Shown piece by piece: positions 1 to 13,000 of a stretch of 64,000 nucleotides of DNA (within the stretch, counting starts at the first letter, position 1; each line of letters starts with the position of its first letter). Source of the stretch: Acridotheres tristis (Eukaryota; Chordata; Aves; Passeriformes; Sturnidae). A model generated the notes under the pieces. The model searched no databases, was not told where the DNA came from, and saw nothing but the letters and a program-made list of their open reading frames with translations. Location: the NCBI GenBank assembly GCA_037013685.1, contig CM072884.1, positions 107,559,548 through 107,623,547 on the forward strand. Reading direction: 5' to 3'. Made by a program: the position numbers and the translations under genes.

Positions 1-1867
1 TGTGTCCTGGAGCTCTCACTAGGGCAGGATTCAGGTTGCCAGCCTTAAGGGAGGTGCTTGACCTCCAGGTGTTCCTCTTGCTGAGTGTGAGTTCATTGTG
101 CAGCTCATGTCCTGTGTGCCAGCTCTGTGCTGTCATCATGTGTCTAAAACAGCACGAAATGCCTGTGCTCAGGCAGCTGCATCCCTCTCGTGATTTCTTA
201 AGAGCTCTTAGATGGTTGTGGCTTCACAGAAATGTAATACTTGTATTCAAACACTGCATACTGCTCAGAAACATAACAGTGTGAGGCCTGTCACATTGGT
301 CACATTTCTCACTGTAGGAAAATACCACCTTTATCTACTTCATTCTGCCTTCAAGTGCACAGACCTGAGGAGTATCTATGCAATGTATCCCAAGCAGTTG
401 AAGGATTGTATCTTAAAATAACTTTCTGTGAGATGTTCTACAAAAACGTTGGCTCAGCAATCAGACCCCATAAAATGTCAATTATTGTTAAGAACAAAAC
501 AGACCAGCCCCACCCCACAGTCTGCTGCAACTCAGAGCAGAGTAGGAGAACTTGCAAAGATCAGAGAAGGGTGACAAGGGAGATCAAAGCTCTGCAATGA
601 CTTCCATCTGAGGAACAGCTGAATAGCTGGAGGCATTTCATACTGAAAGAGAGATGAATGGTGTGAGGAGAATACTACAGAGACCCTTAAAATCAGAAGT
701 AGCAAGGGGAGAACAAATGGAGAGCTGTGTTCTTTGTGTAAGACCTTCTTGAGCATAACTTTAACCATTGCAAACCTTCAGTTTGGAAATGGTTTGAGGG
801 GCTCTTTCATTAACTTGTCCAGTGAGGGCTCTGAAATATTGCTCCTGGTACTCTTCTTGAACCACAGATTGTTAGAAGCTGAGACAATGTTCTGGAGAAG
901 TGTCACTGCATGATTGCTTCTTCTTGTGCACGTAGCTTTGTGCATGGTAGCAGAGATGGGTGCTCATCCAGGTGAATCTTTGCTCCTACCTCAAGGTCAT
1001 CCTTGTGTGGCTTTGAAACCACAGTTAACCACACATGAAGAAGCTCTGAAGGGACTTTTAGGATTCTTTGCTGTGCTTTTCACCCGACTCCATGGGCACA
1101 AAACGAAGACAGCCACACCAAACAGACACTGCAAAACTCAGTTTTTCATATGTTGAGATACTTTCATAAAATCATTCATTCGGCATTCATTTGTAGTCTC
1201 TTCCTACACAAAAAGAGTCATTCCTAACAGTTTTTACAAGGCATACTGCTCAGACAATTAATCCTACAACTTGAAAGAAAATAATTTGCCTTAAATATAT
1301 TTTTTTACTGAAGCTTATCCATTCCTGCAATGCTCTAGTGATTAGATTAGGTTCTGAGGTGGAAAATTTCCTTCAATTATAACCACTTGAATTTTCTGGA
1401 AAGTCATCATCTCATACGTCTTACTAATGATAAATTTTGATCACTTCAGAGATACTCAGAAAACTGCTGCAGTGACACATAAAAGCAGTTTTACTGGAGT
1501 AGTTCTGGCGTGTCTTACCAGGTAAAACTGGTGCTTGATTAGGAAAAAAAAAATTACTTAGGATTGCAAATTGTTGTGTTACGCAATATTTGCTGTCAGT
1601 TGCAAAGGTGTAGTGGTTAGGTGTTTTTAAGTTTCTTTTTCTATTACCTTTAAATATTTGATTTGTGGAACAGATTTTGTAACATAGTTCATGCATCTGA
1701 AATTTCACTGCAAGGAGAAATAATATGGGTAGGGAATAATTAAACTTCCCGTTTCTTACGTTATGTTCAGTTTTAGAAAATGGCATTAAGCAGATAAACA
1801 CAAATTTAATTTATGTCCTGTTTGGATAGGGAGATTGAATTTAATGTTTCTATTAAATTATTTCCAG
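1..1867 (+). other. USP9X intron (left edge of window)
   Basis: No coding exon is supported here. The stretch is AT-rich and stop-rich in every frame, and ends in a normal polypyrimidine tract and AG acceptor just before position 1868. It is read as the intron upstream of the first USP9X exon in the window. No repeat family, RNA gene or regulatory site was recognised in it. Confidence 0.75.
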
Positions 1868-4025
1868 AACCGTTCGTCAGATGGCACAGGAGCAATTCTT
1901 TTTAATGGCTACCAGGTGTTGCATGGGACAGAGACCTCTCCTTTTCTTCATTACCCTGCTGTTTACTGTTCTAGGGGTAAGTTTTCAGGGATAAAGTCTT
2001 CAATATGGGGCTGTCTGTAAAAAAAGTAATACGACAAAATACCTGCAATAGAAAAGACAAATTGCTCTTAATAACAGTCACTAAAATATAGATTGCTTCT
2101 GACCTACAGGCAAGCAGCACAGGTGATGTCCATTTGAGCTAGATCAGGGGGAAAGGGACTCTATTGCATTTTCTGATAAGAACATGAACAATAGTCTTTA
2201 ATGTCTGTATTTGGTCTTTGGTGATTGCTAACTTTTAAGTAAAAATCATTAGCATGTTAGAGAGATACTGACAGTTCGTGCCTTCTCCTATTGGTCCTGC
2301 CAGGGCTTTTCAGCTCCCCATGCTCATGGCTCTCTTGAGCATTTGATCAAAAGTTTTGATTTGTTTTTATTTTTCCCATTCAAGTATAGAAATTGCTACT
2401 AAAAAAGTTCAGAAGTCATTCATTAGCAGCTAAAAACAATTTTAAACTTCTAAAAGGTTAAAAATTATCTTACACTTGTTTTCTTTTATGTTTACTGTGA
2501 GGTTTAGGGAAAATATTTTGATGTTGCACTGTAAGTAGAAGCGTGTATAAATTTTCATTTGCTTTTGGTTTACACAGAGCACTGCAAGAGAGAGAGCTAA
2601 GCATTCTGGAGACTACTTCACCCTCTTAAGACATCTTCTTAACTATGCCTACAACAGTAATATTAATGTACCCAATGCTGAAGTTCTTCTCAATAATGAA
2701 ATCGACTGGCTTAAGAGAATCAGGGTAAGTTTCAGGATCAGTTTGTTCTTGATAATTAGGTTTTTGCTGCTTTGTTGTAAACTGCAGCTCTGAGCTTAAT
2801 GTTTGCTATTTGGAGTATCCTAACTTTCTCTTAAATGGCAGGATGAAGTAAAAAGAACTGGAGAAACAGGTGTTGAAGAAACAATCTTAGAGGGTCACCT
2901 TGGAGTAACAAAAGAGTTGTTAGCGTTCCAGACACCTGAGAAAAAATACCATATTGGTTGTGAAAAAGGAGGTGCTAATCTCATTAAAGTAAGTTCAAGT
3001 TTTTTGATCTCTAGAGCGGATTTTTTTGTCTTTGTGAGTTTCAGGGTTGTTTTTGAGGCGGGGTGGATTTTTGGTTTGCTTTTTTTTGTTGTTGTTGCTT
3101 GTTTTACCTATAAATAAGTAAAAAGAAGCTTCACATCTTCTGGGCTGTATCCATAAAAATGCTTTTAATGTTTTCTAATGTTTCCTTCTAATGTTTTCTT
3201 TTAAAACAATTTTTTAAATTGCATGTTTTATTCATAAAGTGCATTCACATTCTCACTGTTACTGTATTCCAGTACTTGACAAACATTACACAAAGATAGT
3301 AAGCTAGATACAGGATAGTCCTGTACAAGACTGCTTTCCTTCATTACCCTGTAATGTCTTTCCTGCACATGTTCTTAATTAGTGTTATTAATGCTTAGGG
3401 CAGGTTTGAACAAATGCAACACATCTGAGCATCTCTTTAATAATACCTTTTCTTTGTACCTCTGATATTATAGAGCAGGAGTGTTGGTTTTTCAGCACTA
3501 AAGAGTTTTGCAGATAATATTGGTTTTGCAAAAGAAATTTTTTACCGATCAAGAGCAGTACAGATTTATTTTTAACTTTCAGTGGGGAGGTGGGTTTGCA
3601 GGGAACCACTTTAGAAGGAGTTCTTCTGTTCTAAATTTAAAAGCTCATTATGGTATTGGTCTCAATTTTTACTCTTGTTGGTATTTTTTGGTTTTTTTTT
3701 TTTAAGTATCCCTCTGGTTCTCAGACATTCATTTATGTAATAACCCTTACTCTCTTAAAAATAATTTCCATGGTAACAGGTGATTTATTGTCTTTTTTTC
3801 AGGAGTTGATAGATGATTTCATCTTTCCAGCATCCAATGTTTATCTGCAATACATGAGAAATGGAGAATTGCCTGCTGAGCAGGCCATACCAGTCTGTAG
3901 TTCACCAGCTACTATTAATGCTGGCTTTGAGCTCCTCGTTGCACTAGCAGTTGGATGTGTGCGAAATCTCAAGCAGATAGTAGACACGTTGACTGAAATG
4001 TATTACATAGGTACAGCAATCACTA
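1868..4025 (+). CDS. USP9X: USP9X exons before the catalytic domain
   Basis: These four exons (1868-1976, 2578-2724, 2842-2988, 3803-4025) encode residues 1-208 of the fragment. They begin with an ATG-containing stretch reading [10 protein letters not shown], followed by a hydrophobic helix ([13 protein letters not shown]). Further on are the motifs [13 protein letters not shown] and [19 protein letters not shown]. In the family this is the end of a long helical region thought to act in substrate binding. Exons 2 and 3 are each exactly 147 bp and phase 0 at their shared border. The last exon ends one base into a Thr codon that is completed at 6324. Confidence 0.93.
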
Positions 4026-7000
4026 GTATGTAATACTTTTAATTATCTATTTTCTACTCTTTAATGTATATATCATGTTTAGGTTTTGTTTATATTATCC
4101 ACTGAACCAAATGCTGATTTTTTTAGTTTGTGGTTTGTTTGTGGCTGCTTCTAATGTTGCAAAATCAGTTTGCCAGCGTAGCCTTTGTTTGTTTTTCTTT
4201 ATGCAGTAAATGTACTGACTTGTATTCCATGGCCGCATCCAAATTCCAGCCCCAGTCACTTGCACAGCCTGACCCTTCCTGTCCCAGTCTCTGACTACTC
4301 CCCTTTGTCCATACCAGCTCCCAGGAACCTCGTTCTGTCCGTATCTTCTACTTCTGTCTCATCATTTCAGGCTCTTGCTAACCAATCCCAGAGCCTCACC
4401 AGGTATCTTCAGCTTAGCTTTAGAGCCAGTCTCTTGGTTGCTCACCTGATTTGTCATCATTGTCCATACACAGACACAGGTCCTCTGTCCTGCTTCTCTT
4501 TTTAGTTCTGAACTCGTTCTCTGCTTATCATAGTCCTTTTGCAGGCTCCATTTTGGCCTTGTCTTACCACAGCTCTGCACTGAAAGAACTTTCTCCCTCT
4601 CACTGGAGAAAGATTCTAGTGATTGCAGTCTGTTCAAAAACTTGCAAATGTTAGTGCTTCAAAAGACAATAGTCAAGTGAAATTTGGGCTAATTTTCACA
4701 AGGATGGAAAAAGGCTTGTTTTTAGCGCAGATTATTATTGTCATAAAAAAGTATTTCACAGTGTATCTTCTCCAGCCCTAAAGGGACACTGAAACCATTC
4801 TGCTGTAATATTAACAGGGAAAAGGAAAAAAAATCAACAGCCACCAAACAAAATCCAAACACCATCAAACCGAGGAAACCCAAGCTCATATGATGAGAAA
4901 GGCTGGGAGCAATGGGGTTGTTCAGCCTGGAGAAGGGAAGATTCCAGGGATACCTTATTGTGACCTTCATTACTTAAACATGGCTTGTAAGAAAGGCAGA
5001 GAAAAAGTTTTGTACCAGGGCCTGTTGTTACAGGGCAAGAGGCAATGATTTTAAACTGAGAGTAGATTTAGATTGGACACAAGGAAGAAATTCTTCATTA
5101 TGAGAATGCTGAGACACTGGGACAGGTGCCCAGTTGTGCATCCCTCATCCCAGGAAGTGTTCCAGGCCAGGTCGGTTGGGGCCCTGAGCAGTCTGATGTA
5201 CTGGAAGATACCCTGGCCCATGGCAGAGTGTTGGACTAGGTGATTTTTAAAGGTCTTTCCAACCCAAACCATTGTGTGATTTAACAGAATGTTTAAACTC
5301 AGAGTTTAGCAAAACCATAAGCAACTAAAAATAGTATCCAAAAGGGGAAATTGTCCACTACCTTTCAGAGCAGATTTGCCACCACCATTGCTTGAATGGT
5401 GCTATCAGTGAGTCACTTGAGATTTTGCAGTCTCTTCCTGTTCAGTTCCATCTCAGATGAATAAGTTAAAAGGGCAGATTTATTGTTTTCCCCTCTGCCT
5501 CATCCTGCTTTCTTCACCCTTTTCTATTGGGAAGTAGTGTATTTCTTATCACCTCACAGTTAGGGGGATTTCATGGCATTCCCTCCCATTCAAGTGTTTG
5601 ATAAGCATAATAGAGCACCAGATCTCTGTGGTATGTCCGACAGAACAGAGAACACATGTATGAACTGTGCATACTCTGGATTCATATACCAAATCTGCTT
5701 GTAAATAAATATGAATGCTCTCTTATATCAGAATCTTTTGTGTTAAAACTACAGAACAACAGGTTAGTTTAGGTGATCATAAATGTTGTTGAAGAGATGT
5801 GAGGGACCTGAGAGAGGAGACTCAGGAAGAAAAAATATATATCAAGTTATATAGATAGCATTTACTAAAACTATTTCCCATCCTGGCAAGAAAAAGTGAG
5901 GCTTAAGTGAAATACTATATTTTTTTGAATTATTGTAAATTTTTGAGAGTATTGTAATTTTTGAAAGGCTTATAAATTGGTTATATATTCTATATTCATT
6001 CAACTGAATTCTTGAGCTAAGAAACTTGCTAGTATTGAGTAAAGACTTCTATTTCATATATAAATAGACTGAATTTTTGCCTGACCACTTCTTTAGTTAC
6101 ACAGTAGAAGAAAATGTTACAATGTTAAGATTACAGATAGAACTGCCCTTCATAGAAGTTGCATTAATTTTAGCAATTAAGTTTTCTGATGGAACATTTA
6201 TATTAAATTGCAGTATGATACAGACTAATAATAATTTTATGTAACTGCCCTTTGTACTGCATTGATGTCATTTTATTTTATAACAAAGCAGTTCCCTGAC
6301 CCCATTCTGCTGTTTTCTCTTAGCTTGTGAAGCACTCACAGAATGGGAATATCTGCCACCTGTTGGGCCTCGACCACCAAAGGGATTTGTGGGACTGAAA
6401 AATGCTGGTGCCACTTGTTACATGAATTCTGTCATTCAGCAGCTGTACATGATTCCAGCCATCAGGAACGGGATTCTTGCAATTGAAGGCACAGGCAGTG
6501 ATGTAGATGATGACATGTCTGGGGATGAAAAGCAGGACAATGAGGTAAATTTAATTATATAAAATTACCTAATATTTAAATTGTAATTACTTTTTTTTAT
6601 GAAAAGGTTATAATGAATTTCACTTGCTAATCAATCACTTTGATTTCCACTGATATCCATGGGGAAAATAGGATAATATTTCATACTTGAATAGGTTCAC
6701 TGCCAGAGGGGCACTTCAGAAGATCCACGTGGCAGGGTTTACAGAATTCCTTCTGAGGCATTTCTACTGGAAAGCACTGCATCTTATTTCTGCCACCACA
6801 CCTCTGTTAATGCAAACAAAGACACTATTTGGGTGTTCAGCTGAGTATGAAACACCTTAAATTGTCAAATTAAACAAGGGATAAAACTAACTATGAGATG
6901 GCTGCATATGAAAGTGAATTGCACAAATTTTCTGCTTTTCAGAGCAATGTTGACCCACGAGATGATGTGTTTGGTTATCCACATCAGTATGAAGACAAAC

Positions 7001-10000
7001 CAGCACTGAGCAAAACTGAAGATAGAAAAGAGTACAATATTGGAGTTTTGAGGCATCTCCAAGTAATTTTTGGCCATTTAGCAGCTTCCAGGCTACAGTA
7101 CTATGTACCAAGAGGGTTTTGGAAACAGTTTAGGTAAGTAGGAAATTGAGTATTGGTGTTTGTTCACTGGATCCCTGAAGTGCAAAAGAACTAATCATAG
7201 TAGAATGGCAATGATGTAAAATGTAGATTAACAGAAGCTGTACAGTTTTATCTGCCTTTTCACCATTCTGTAGATGTCTATTAATAAACTAAAGTTTAGT
7301 AAAGCAGGGTGATTCTTCTGAATTTTAGCAGTTTTTGATAGTGAGACTTTGAATTAAGTATGAAGTTTTACACAAGAGCTTGTTTTTACTTACCAGAAAG
7401 TGTCAGGGACAGAACAACAGGTCATACAATACATCAAAACCCAGTAGTTTGGCTCTTTAAGGAGGAGGGGGTAGAAGCTTGAATATTTTTTTCTCAAAAA
7501 GAAATTGTTGGCAAACAAAAAATATTTGACAAAATGTGCTTTCATTTTCAGACTCTGGGGTGAACCTGTAAATCTACGTGAACAACACGATGCTTTAGAA
7601 TTTTTTAATTCTTTGGTGGACAGTTTAGATGAAGCTTTAAAAGCTTTGGGCCATCCAGCAATGTTAAGTAAAGTTTTAGGAGGGTCCTTTGCTGATCAGA
7701 AGATTTGTCAAGGATGCCCGCATCGGTAAGTGTTGAAGACTTGAATCTTTTTTTATAGAAAAACAACCCATGCTTGTGTCCTTATAAAAGTAATTAGAGT
7801 CAAGAGTGGGGTTTTAAGCTAATAGTTTTGCTACCTTATTTTTTCTGCAGTTAAACATTCATTAGTCTACAAGTGTCTTGATGTACTTAAGCATTATTGC
7901 TTCTACTTCACAGATTCTATGTGAAGCATTGTGTATTGATCAAGGCAGGAAAAGATGATGCTTTTTCATGTTAAAAGTGAAAACAATTGTAGGAACCAAA
8001 TGCAATGTAGAAAATTTTAATACCTGGGCAACAATTGTGGCTGTCTTCGGCTTCCCATAATGTGTATTTAGAGCTGAACCAAGTAGGAATTTCCAGTTCC
8101 CATGTGTAAAACTGTTCATACTCACCATGTCACCTGTAATTAAGGACAGTGGTGTAGAAAGGTCATCTTTTTCTTAAGGCTTCTGCTGTATTTGTAGTTA
8201 ACTTTAAATGTGAATAGTGAAATTTGGCTTTGTAGAAGGTATACAAGAAACCAGCCCATGCCAAATCAGACTGCAAGTCTGCTCGCTGTTTCAATGATAG
8301 TTCTTAATGAAGGAGTAGAGCTCGGTATTGTGAAGTTGTAATTCCTCAGACTTTTTAATCTCTCTCTCTTCTTGCAATGGATGGTTAAAATTGCATGTAA
8401 AATTCAGGATGGCCTAATGATGAGCTTACTCTTTTTAGCATTTGGCTTTTTTTTACTATTGTGTTTATTTCTGTCACTATCAGTTGGCCTTCTTACTGTT
8501 CAGATCCTGTGGGATTCTTTAACAGTACATATCTCTGTACATTGCCATTGCAAATTCTCTTTGTTTTGAAAATTTCCTTTAGCTTTAGTTAGCAATTAAA
8601 ATACTGGAAAAAATGATACAAATGGATTTTATTGTGGTAATCTTTCAACTTCAATTAACCTAATGTATGAATAAGAAGAATTTGTAAAGTGAGCATCTTA
8701 GGTTTCATGGGTTACAATGAGTGACTAGAAGTGAGTTGAAGTACTGCAATTTTACTGATTTTATTTCTATGCAATGGATAATTAAATGGCAGGTCCAAAC
8801 CAGAAGCAATGTGAGTTACCATTCATTCCTGATATTATGTAATACCGTGAAGTCTTTTCTGTGTTTTTGGAACTCTACTGGATTTGCATAATGTTACTTA
8901 TTAATAAAAATGTTACCCTGATTGTAGTTTAGGGAGAAGGAAGCTGATAGTAACTGAACTGTGGATTTGTGTATGGCAAATTAACAGCCTTTCTATGTTT
9001 TTTTATAAGTTATTTATTGGATGAATGAATATTGCTGTTGGTTGAAGTGTTTCTGAATATTTATTTATTTAGCCTTTGAATGCTTGATTGCTTATCAGGG
9101 AAACAAGCCTTTCAGTGTTACACTGGAATAGATGCAGCTTTTAAAATTTATTCATCACTTCTTTATCTTTAAAAACAAAAAATTGTTTCCAGGATGTATC
9201 AATCGGTTGTCTGTCAAGCATTGCTGGTTCATTGCTAGAGATTTGTTTGTAGATTATATTTAGAACATAGTGTCAAAGCCAGTCTTAAACATTCAAAGAG
9301 GTTTTATGAAGATGGTGATTCAGGGTCTTGTAGATAGAAAATAAAAAGGCTTTTTGTTTGTTGTTTGTTTTTTTGCTGAATTGGCATCTGTTTTGAACAG
9401 TTGTCTTTAGGTGTGATACAGTATTTATGTTTATCAGTCTAATTCCTGAATTCCTGACCATAAAATTACAGTGTGCAGATACTGTAATGTAACTGTAGGA
9501 AAACTGCAGTAAAAAAAAAAAAAAGTTCTTTTACTGCTTACACACTGTAGCACATGTGAAAAATAAAAAGTTGAACACTTTCCTACCTTTCTCATACATT
9601 TACCTGTTCATTGCTAGGTACGAGTGTGAGGAATCTTTCACAACTCTGAATGTAGATATAAGGAATCACCAAAACCTTCTTGATTCTTTGGAACAGTACG
9701 TCAAAGGAGATTTATTGGAAGGTGCAAATGCATATCATTGTGAAAAATGCAACAAAAAGGTAATGATTCCTTATACATTAAATTTGTGTACAACTGTGAT
9801 GTAACAGCTGTATAAGTTCAGTCTTAGTTCATGTTTGGCAAGAAAAGTCATCCTTTCATGACTCAGTTTGGTATTTGGTGAGAGGATATGAATGGAAATT
9901 TGAGAGCTGGTAACTGTTCGTGTCCTTTTTTAGGTGGATACAGTGAAACGCTTGTTGATTAAGAAGTTGCCTCCAGTTCTTGCAATCCAGTTGAAACGAT

Positions 10001-13000
10001 TTGATTATGACTGGGAAAGGGAATGTGCAATCAAATTCAATGATTATTTTGAATTTCCACGAGAACTGGACATGGAGCCTTACACAGTGGCAGGTGTAGC
10101 AAAATTGGAAGGGGATGACGTGAACCCTGAAAATCAGATAATACAAAATGAGCAGTCAGAAAATGAACACTCTGGGAGCACAAAATACAGACTCGTGGGT
10201 GTACTTGTGCACAGCGGCCAGGCCAGCGGCGGACATTACTACTCTTACATTATCCAGAGGAATGGTGGAGATGGTGAGAAGAACCGGTGGTACAAATTTG
10301 ATGATGGAGATGTGACAGAGTGTAAAATGGATGACGATGAAGAGATGAAAAATCAGTGTTTTGGGGGAGAGTACATGGGCGAAGTGTTTGATCACATGAT
10401 GAAGCGAATGTCCTACAGGCGCCAGAAGAGGTGGTGGAATGCTTACATTCTTTTTTATGAACGCATGGACACGATAGACAAAGACAATGAACTAATAAAA
10501 TATATTTCAGAAATTGCTATCACCACTAAACCCCACCAGATTAAAATGCCCTCAGCCATCGAGCGAAGCGTGCGGAAGCAGAACGTGCAGTTCATGCACA
10601 ATCGGATGCAGTACAGCCTGGAATATTTCCAGTTCATAAAGAAGTTGCTTACTTGTAATAGTGTCTACCTAAACCCTCCTCCAGGTTAGTGTGGTAGTAT
10701 GATAATTCTGGATTCATTCCTTGCAAGAAGAGTTTTGCTTTGTGTGGCCAAGGATTTATCTAGCCAGTGAAAATTTGGTGTGTCCTGCTTTGAATACTCT
10801 TGTCCTTCTGGATTTCTGCAGTTAAACCTCTTGTTGAGTTGTTCATCAGTGATGACTTGCCAGAATATTTAACAAAATATACTTTGATAAATTATCAGCT
10901 ATTACTCAGTTGCTGTATAAATCAAGTTTGAGGCCTCATTTGTTGAAAACAGTTCTCGAAGGTGAGATGCTGAATTTGTAAAAGACATGTGTTAGCCTCC
11001 AGGTACCTGTATTAAAGCTTATGTTTTCAAATTTCACAATATAGAAGCTAGATGCTGTTTGATCAAGTTTATTTTAAAATTGGAACACCATACCAGACAA
11101 ATCAGTAATCTGAAATAAGTTAAATTATTAAAAATTGCTTTTACTTTGTCTACATGTGAGTATTCTGATTTTTCTTTAGGACAAGATCATCTGTTGCCTG
11201 AAGCAGAAGAAATAACTATGATTAGTATTCAGCTTGCTGCTAGATTTCTCTTCACCACAGGATTTCATACAAAGAAAATAGTCCGTGGCCCTGCTAGTGA
11301 TTGGTATTTTGTCTTTTAACAACAATTACAGTTTTGGAAGTTTGATGTCTGTTAAACGATTCCATTTAGTTACATGGTGAAGGTGCACATGAAAAGGGGG
11401 GGAAATTAGAAAATATTGGGAAAGTACTGGGAAGAATTTGAGCCTGAAAATATCCTGCTGACCTGAACAGCTTCGAATTTCGTTTTGAAACAGAACTTAA
11501 CTCTGTCTTTTTGTCTGTCTTTTAAAAAGAATAAAAGAATGGAAGCTGTCACTGGCACAGAACTAACAGGTTATGTTTTCTGACAAATTCAGAATGGTTT
11601 TTACATTGTTTTAGTAGTTTTAAACAAAGCTCTTTACAAGCCATTGCTGTAGCTTATATTTGAATTCTGTTTATGAAACATATATAGCCTCTGAGACACT
11701 GTTGGCAGAGTACTTTATGTACATTGCTATGGGGCCTGTAATTCAAATCCCCACTGTGACAAACAGTTCCATTTTACTCATTTTAGTCCTTCAGCTGGGT
11801 TATTCTCTGCTAGGGAGAGGAGTGTGGGTTACTACTGGTCAAATTAGAGAGAAGATCTGGTATTCATGGCCAGTAGTTTACCAGGTACTAGTAACTAATT
11901 GTGTAATAATGGCAAATTCATATCCCCAGCAGCAACTTCCAGAGTAGCTTAAGTTACTCCTTTTAATTTGAGATGAAGAAGAGTTCAGATATTCTGGTGA
12001 TAGGACTGAGTAATGCAAGGCCCTCTCTGAAACAGATATTTTAGTCTTTGGGTATTGGTTTTTCATTTTGTGGGTTTTTCTAAGATCTCTAAATGAGACT
12101 ATAAATTCTTGTTAACTTACATATTTAGTTATGTGTTGTATACACAGCTTATGAAATCCACCTGTGTTCTCTGCTGCTCATCCTCTCCCCAGTTCCAGTA
12201 CAGAGAGAATGGTGGCTGCCGAAATAGGACCTGCTTTGAGGAGTAGTTAGGGGATGTAATGGTGTCATAATTCTTACAGGTGATAAAAGTAAAATGCTAC
12301 AGTGAAGTGTTAGGTTTTTAATTGAAGGATATCTTCATTTCTGATTGCTTGTAAGAAGATCACTGTAAGAACTACAAATTACCTGATTAGAATCATTTTG
12401 TGAACAAAAATGTTCAGGGATCACCTTTGAGACATACTTTCTTCAAACCCTGCAAAAGAACTTGTCTGCCAAAATTCATTAATGTTTGCATTTGGTCATA
12501 ACTGTGTCATCTCGTGTTTCAGGTATGATGCTCTGTGCATCCTGCTCCGTCACAGCAAGAATGTACGCTTTTGGTTTGCACACAATGTCCTTTTTAATGT
12601 TTCAAACCGCTTCTCTGAGTATCTCCTGGAATGCCCCAGTGCAGAAGTGAGGGGTGCATTTGCAAAACTGATAGTATTTATTGCACATTTTTCATTGCAA
12701 GATGGACCATGTCAATCACCTTTTGCCTCTCCTGGACCTTCCAGTCAGGTATTTAATTTTCTAGTGAAAAGCTTTTGAAACTTATTCTTACCTTTTCTTA
12801 TTCTTATTTAACGTAAGCTCTGGAGAAGATGCATCAGTGTTGGCTGGAAAGCTGAACAGCCCATTTGGCACTATGAAATAGGGTGTAATTCAACCAGTTA
12901 GAGAGTTGCTGTCAGAGGGTTCAGTTTCCCCTCATTTGTAAATCTCTGTGGAGGCTCAGTGGGAGCTTTGAGCTGAGAGTGTGAAATATGCAAAAAAAAA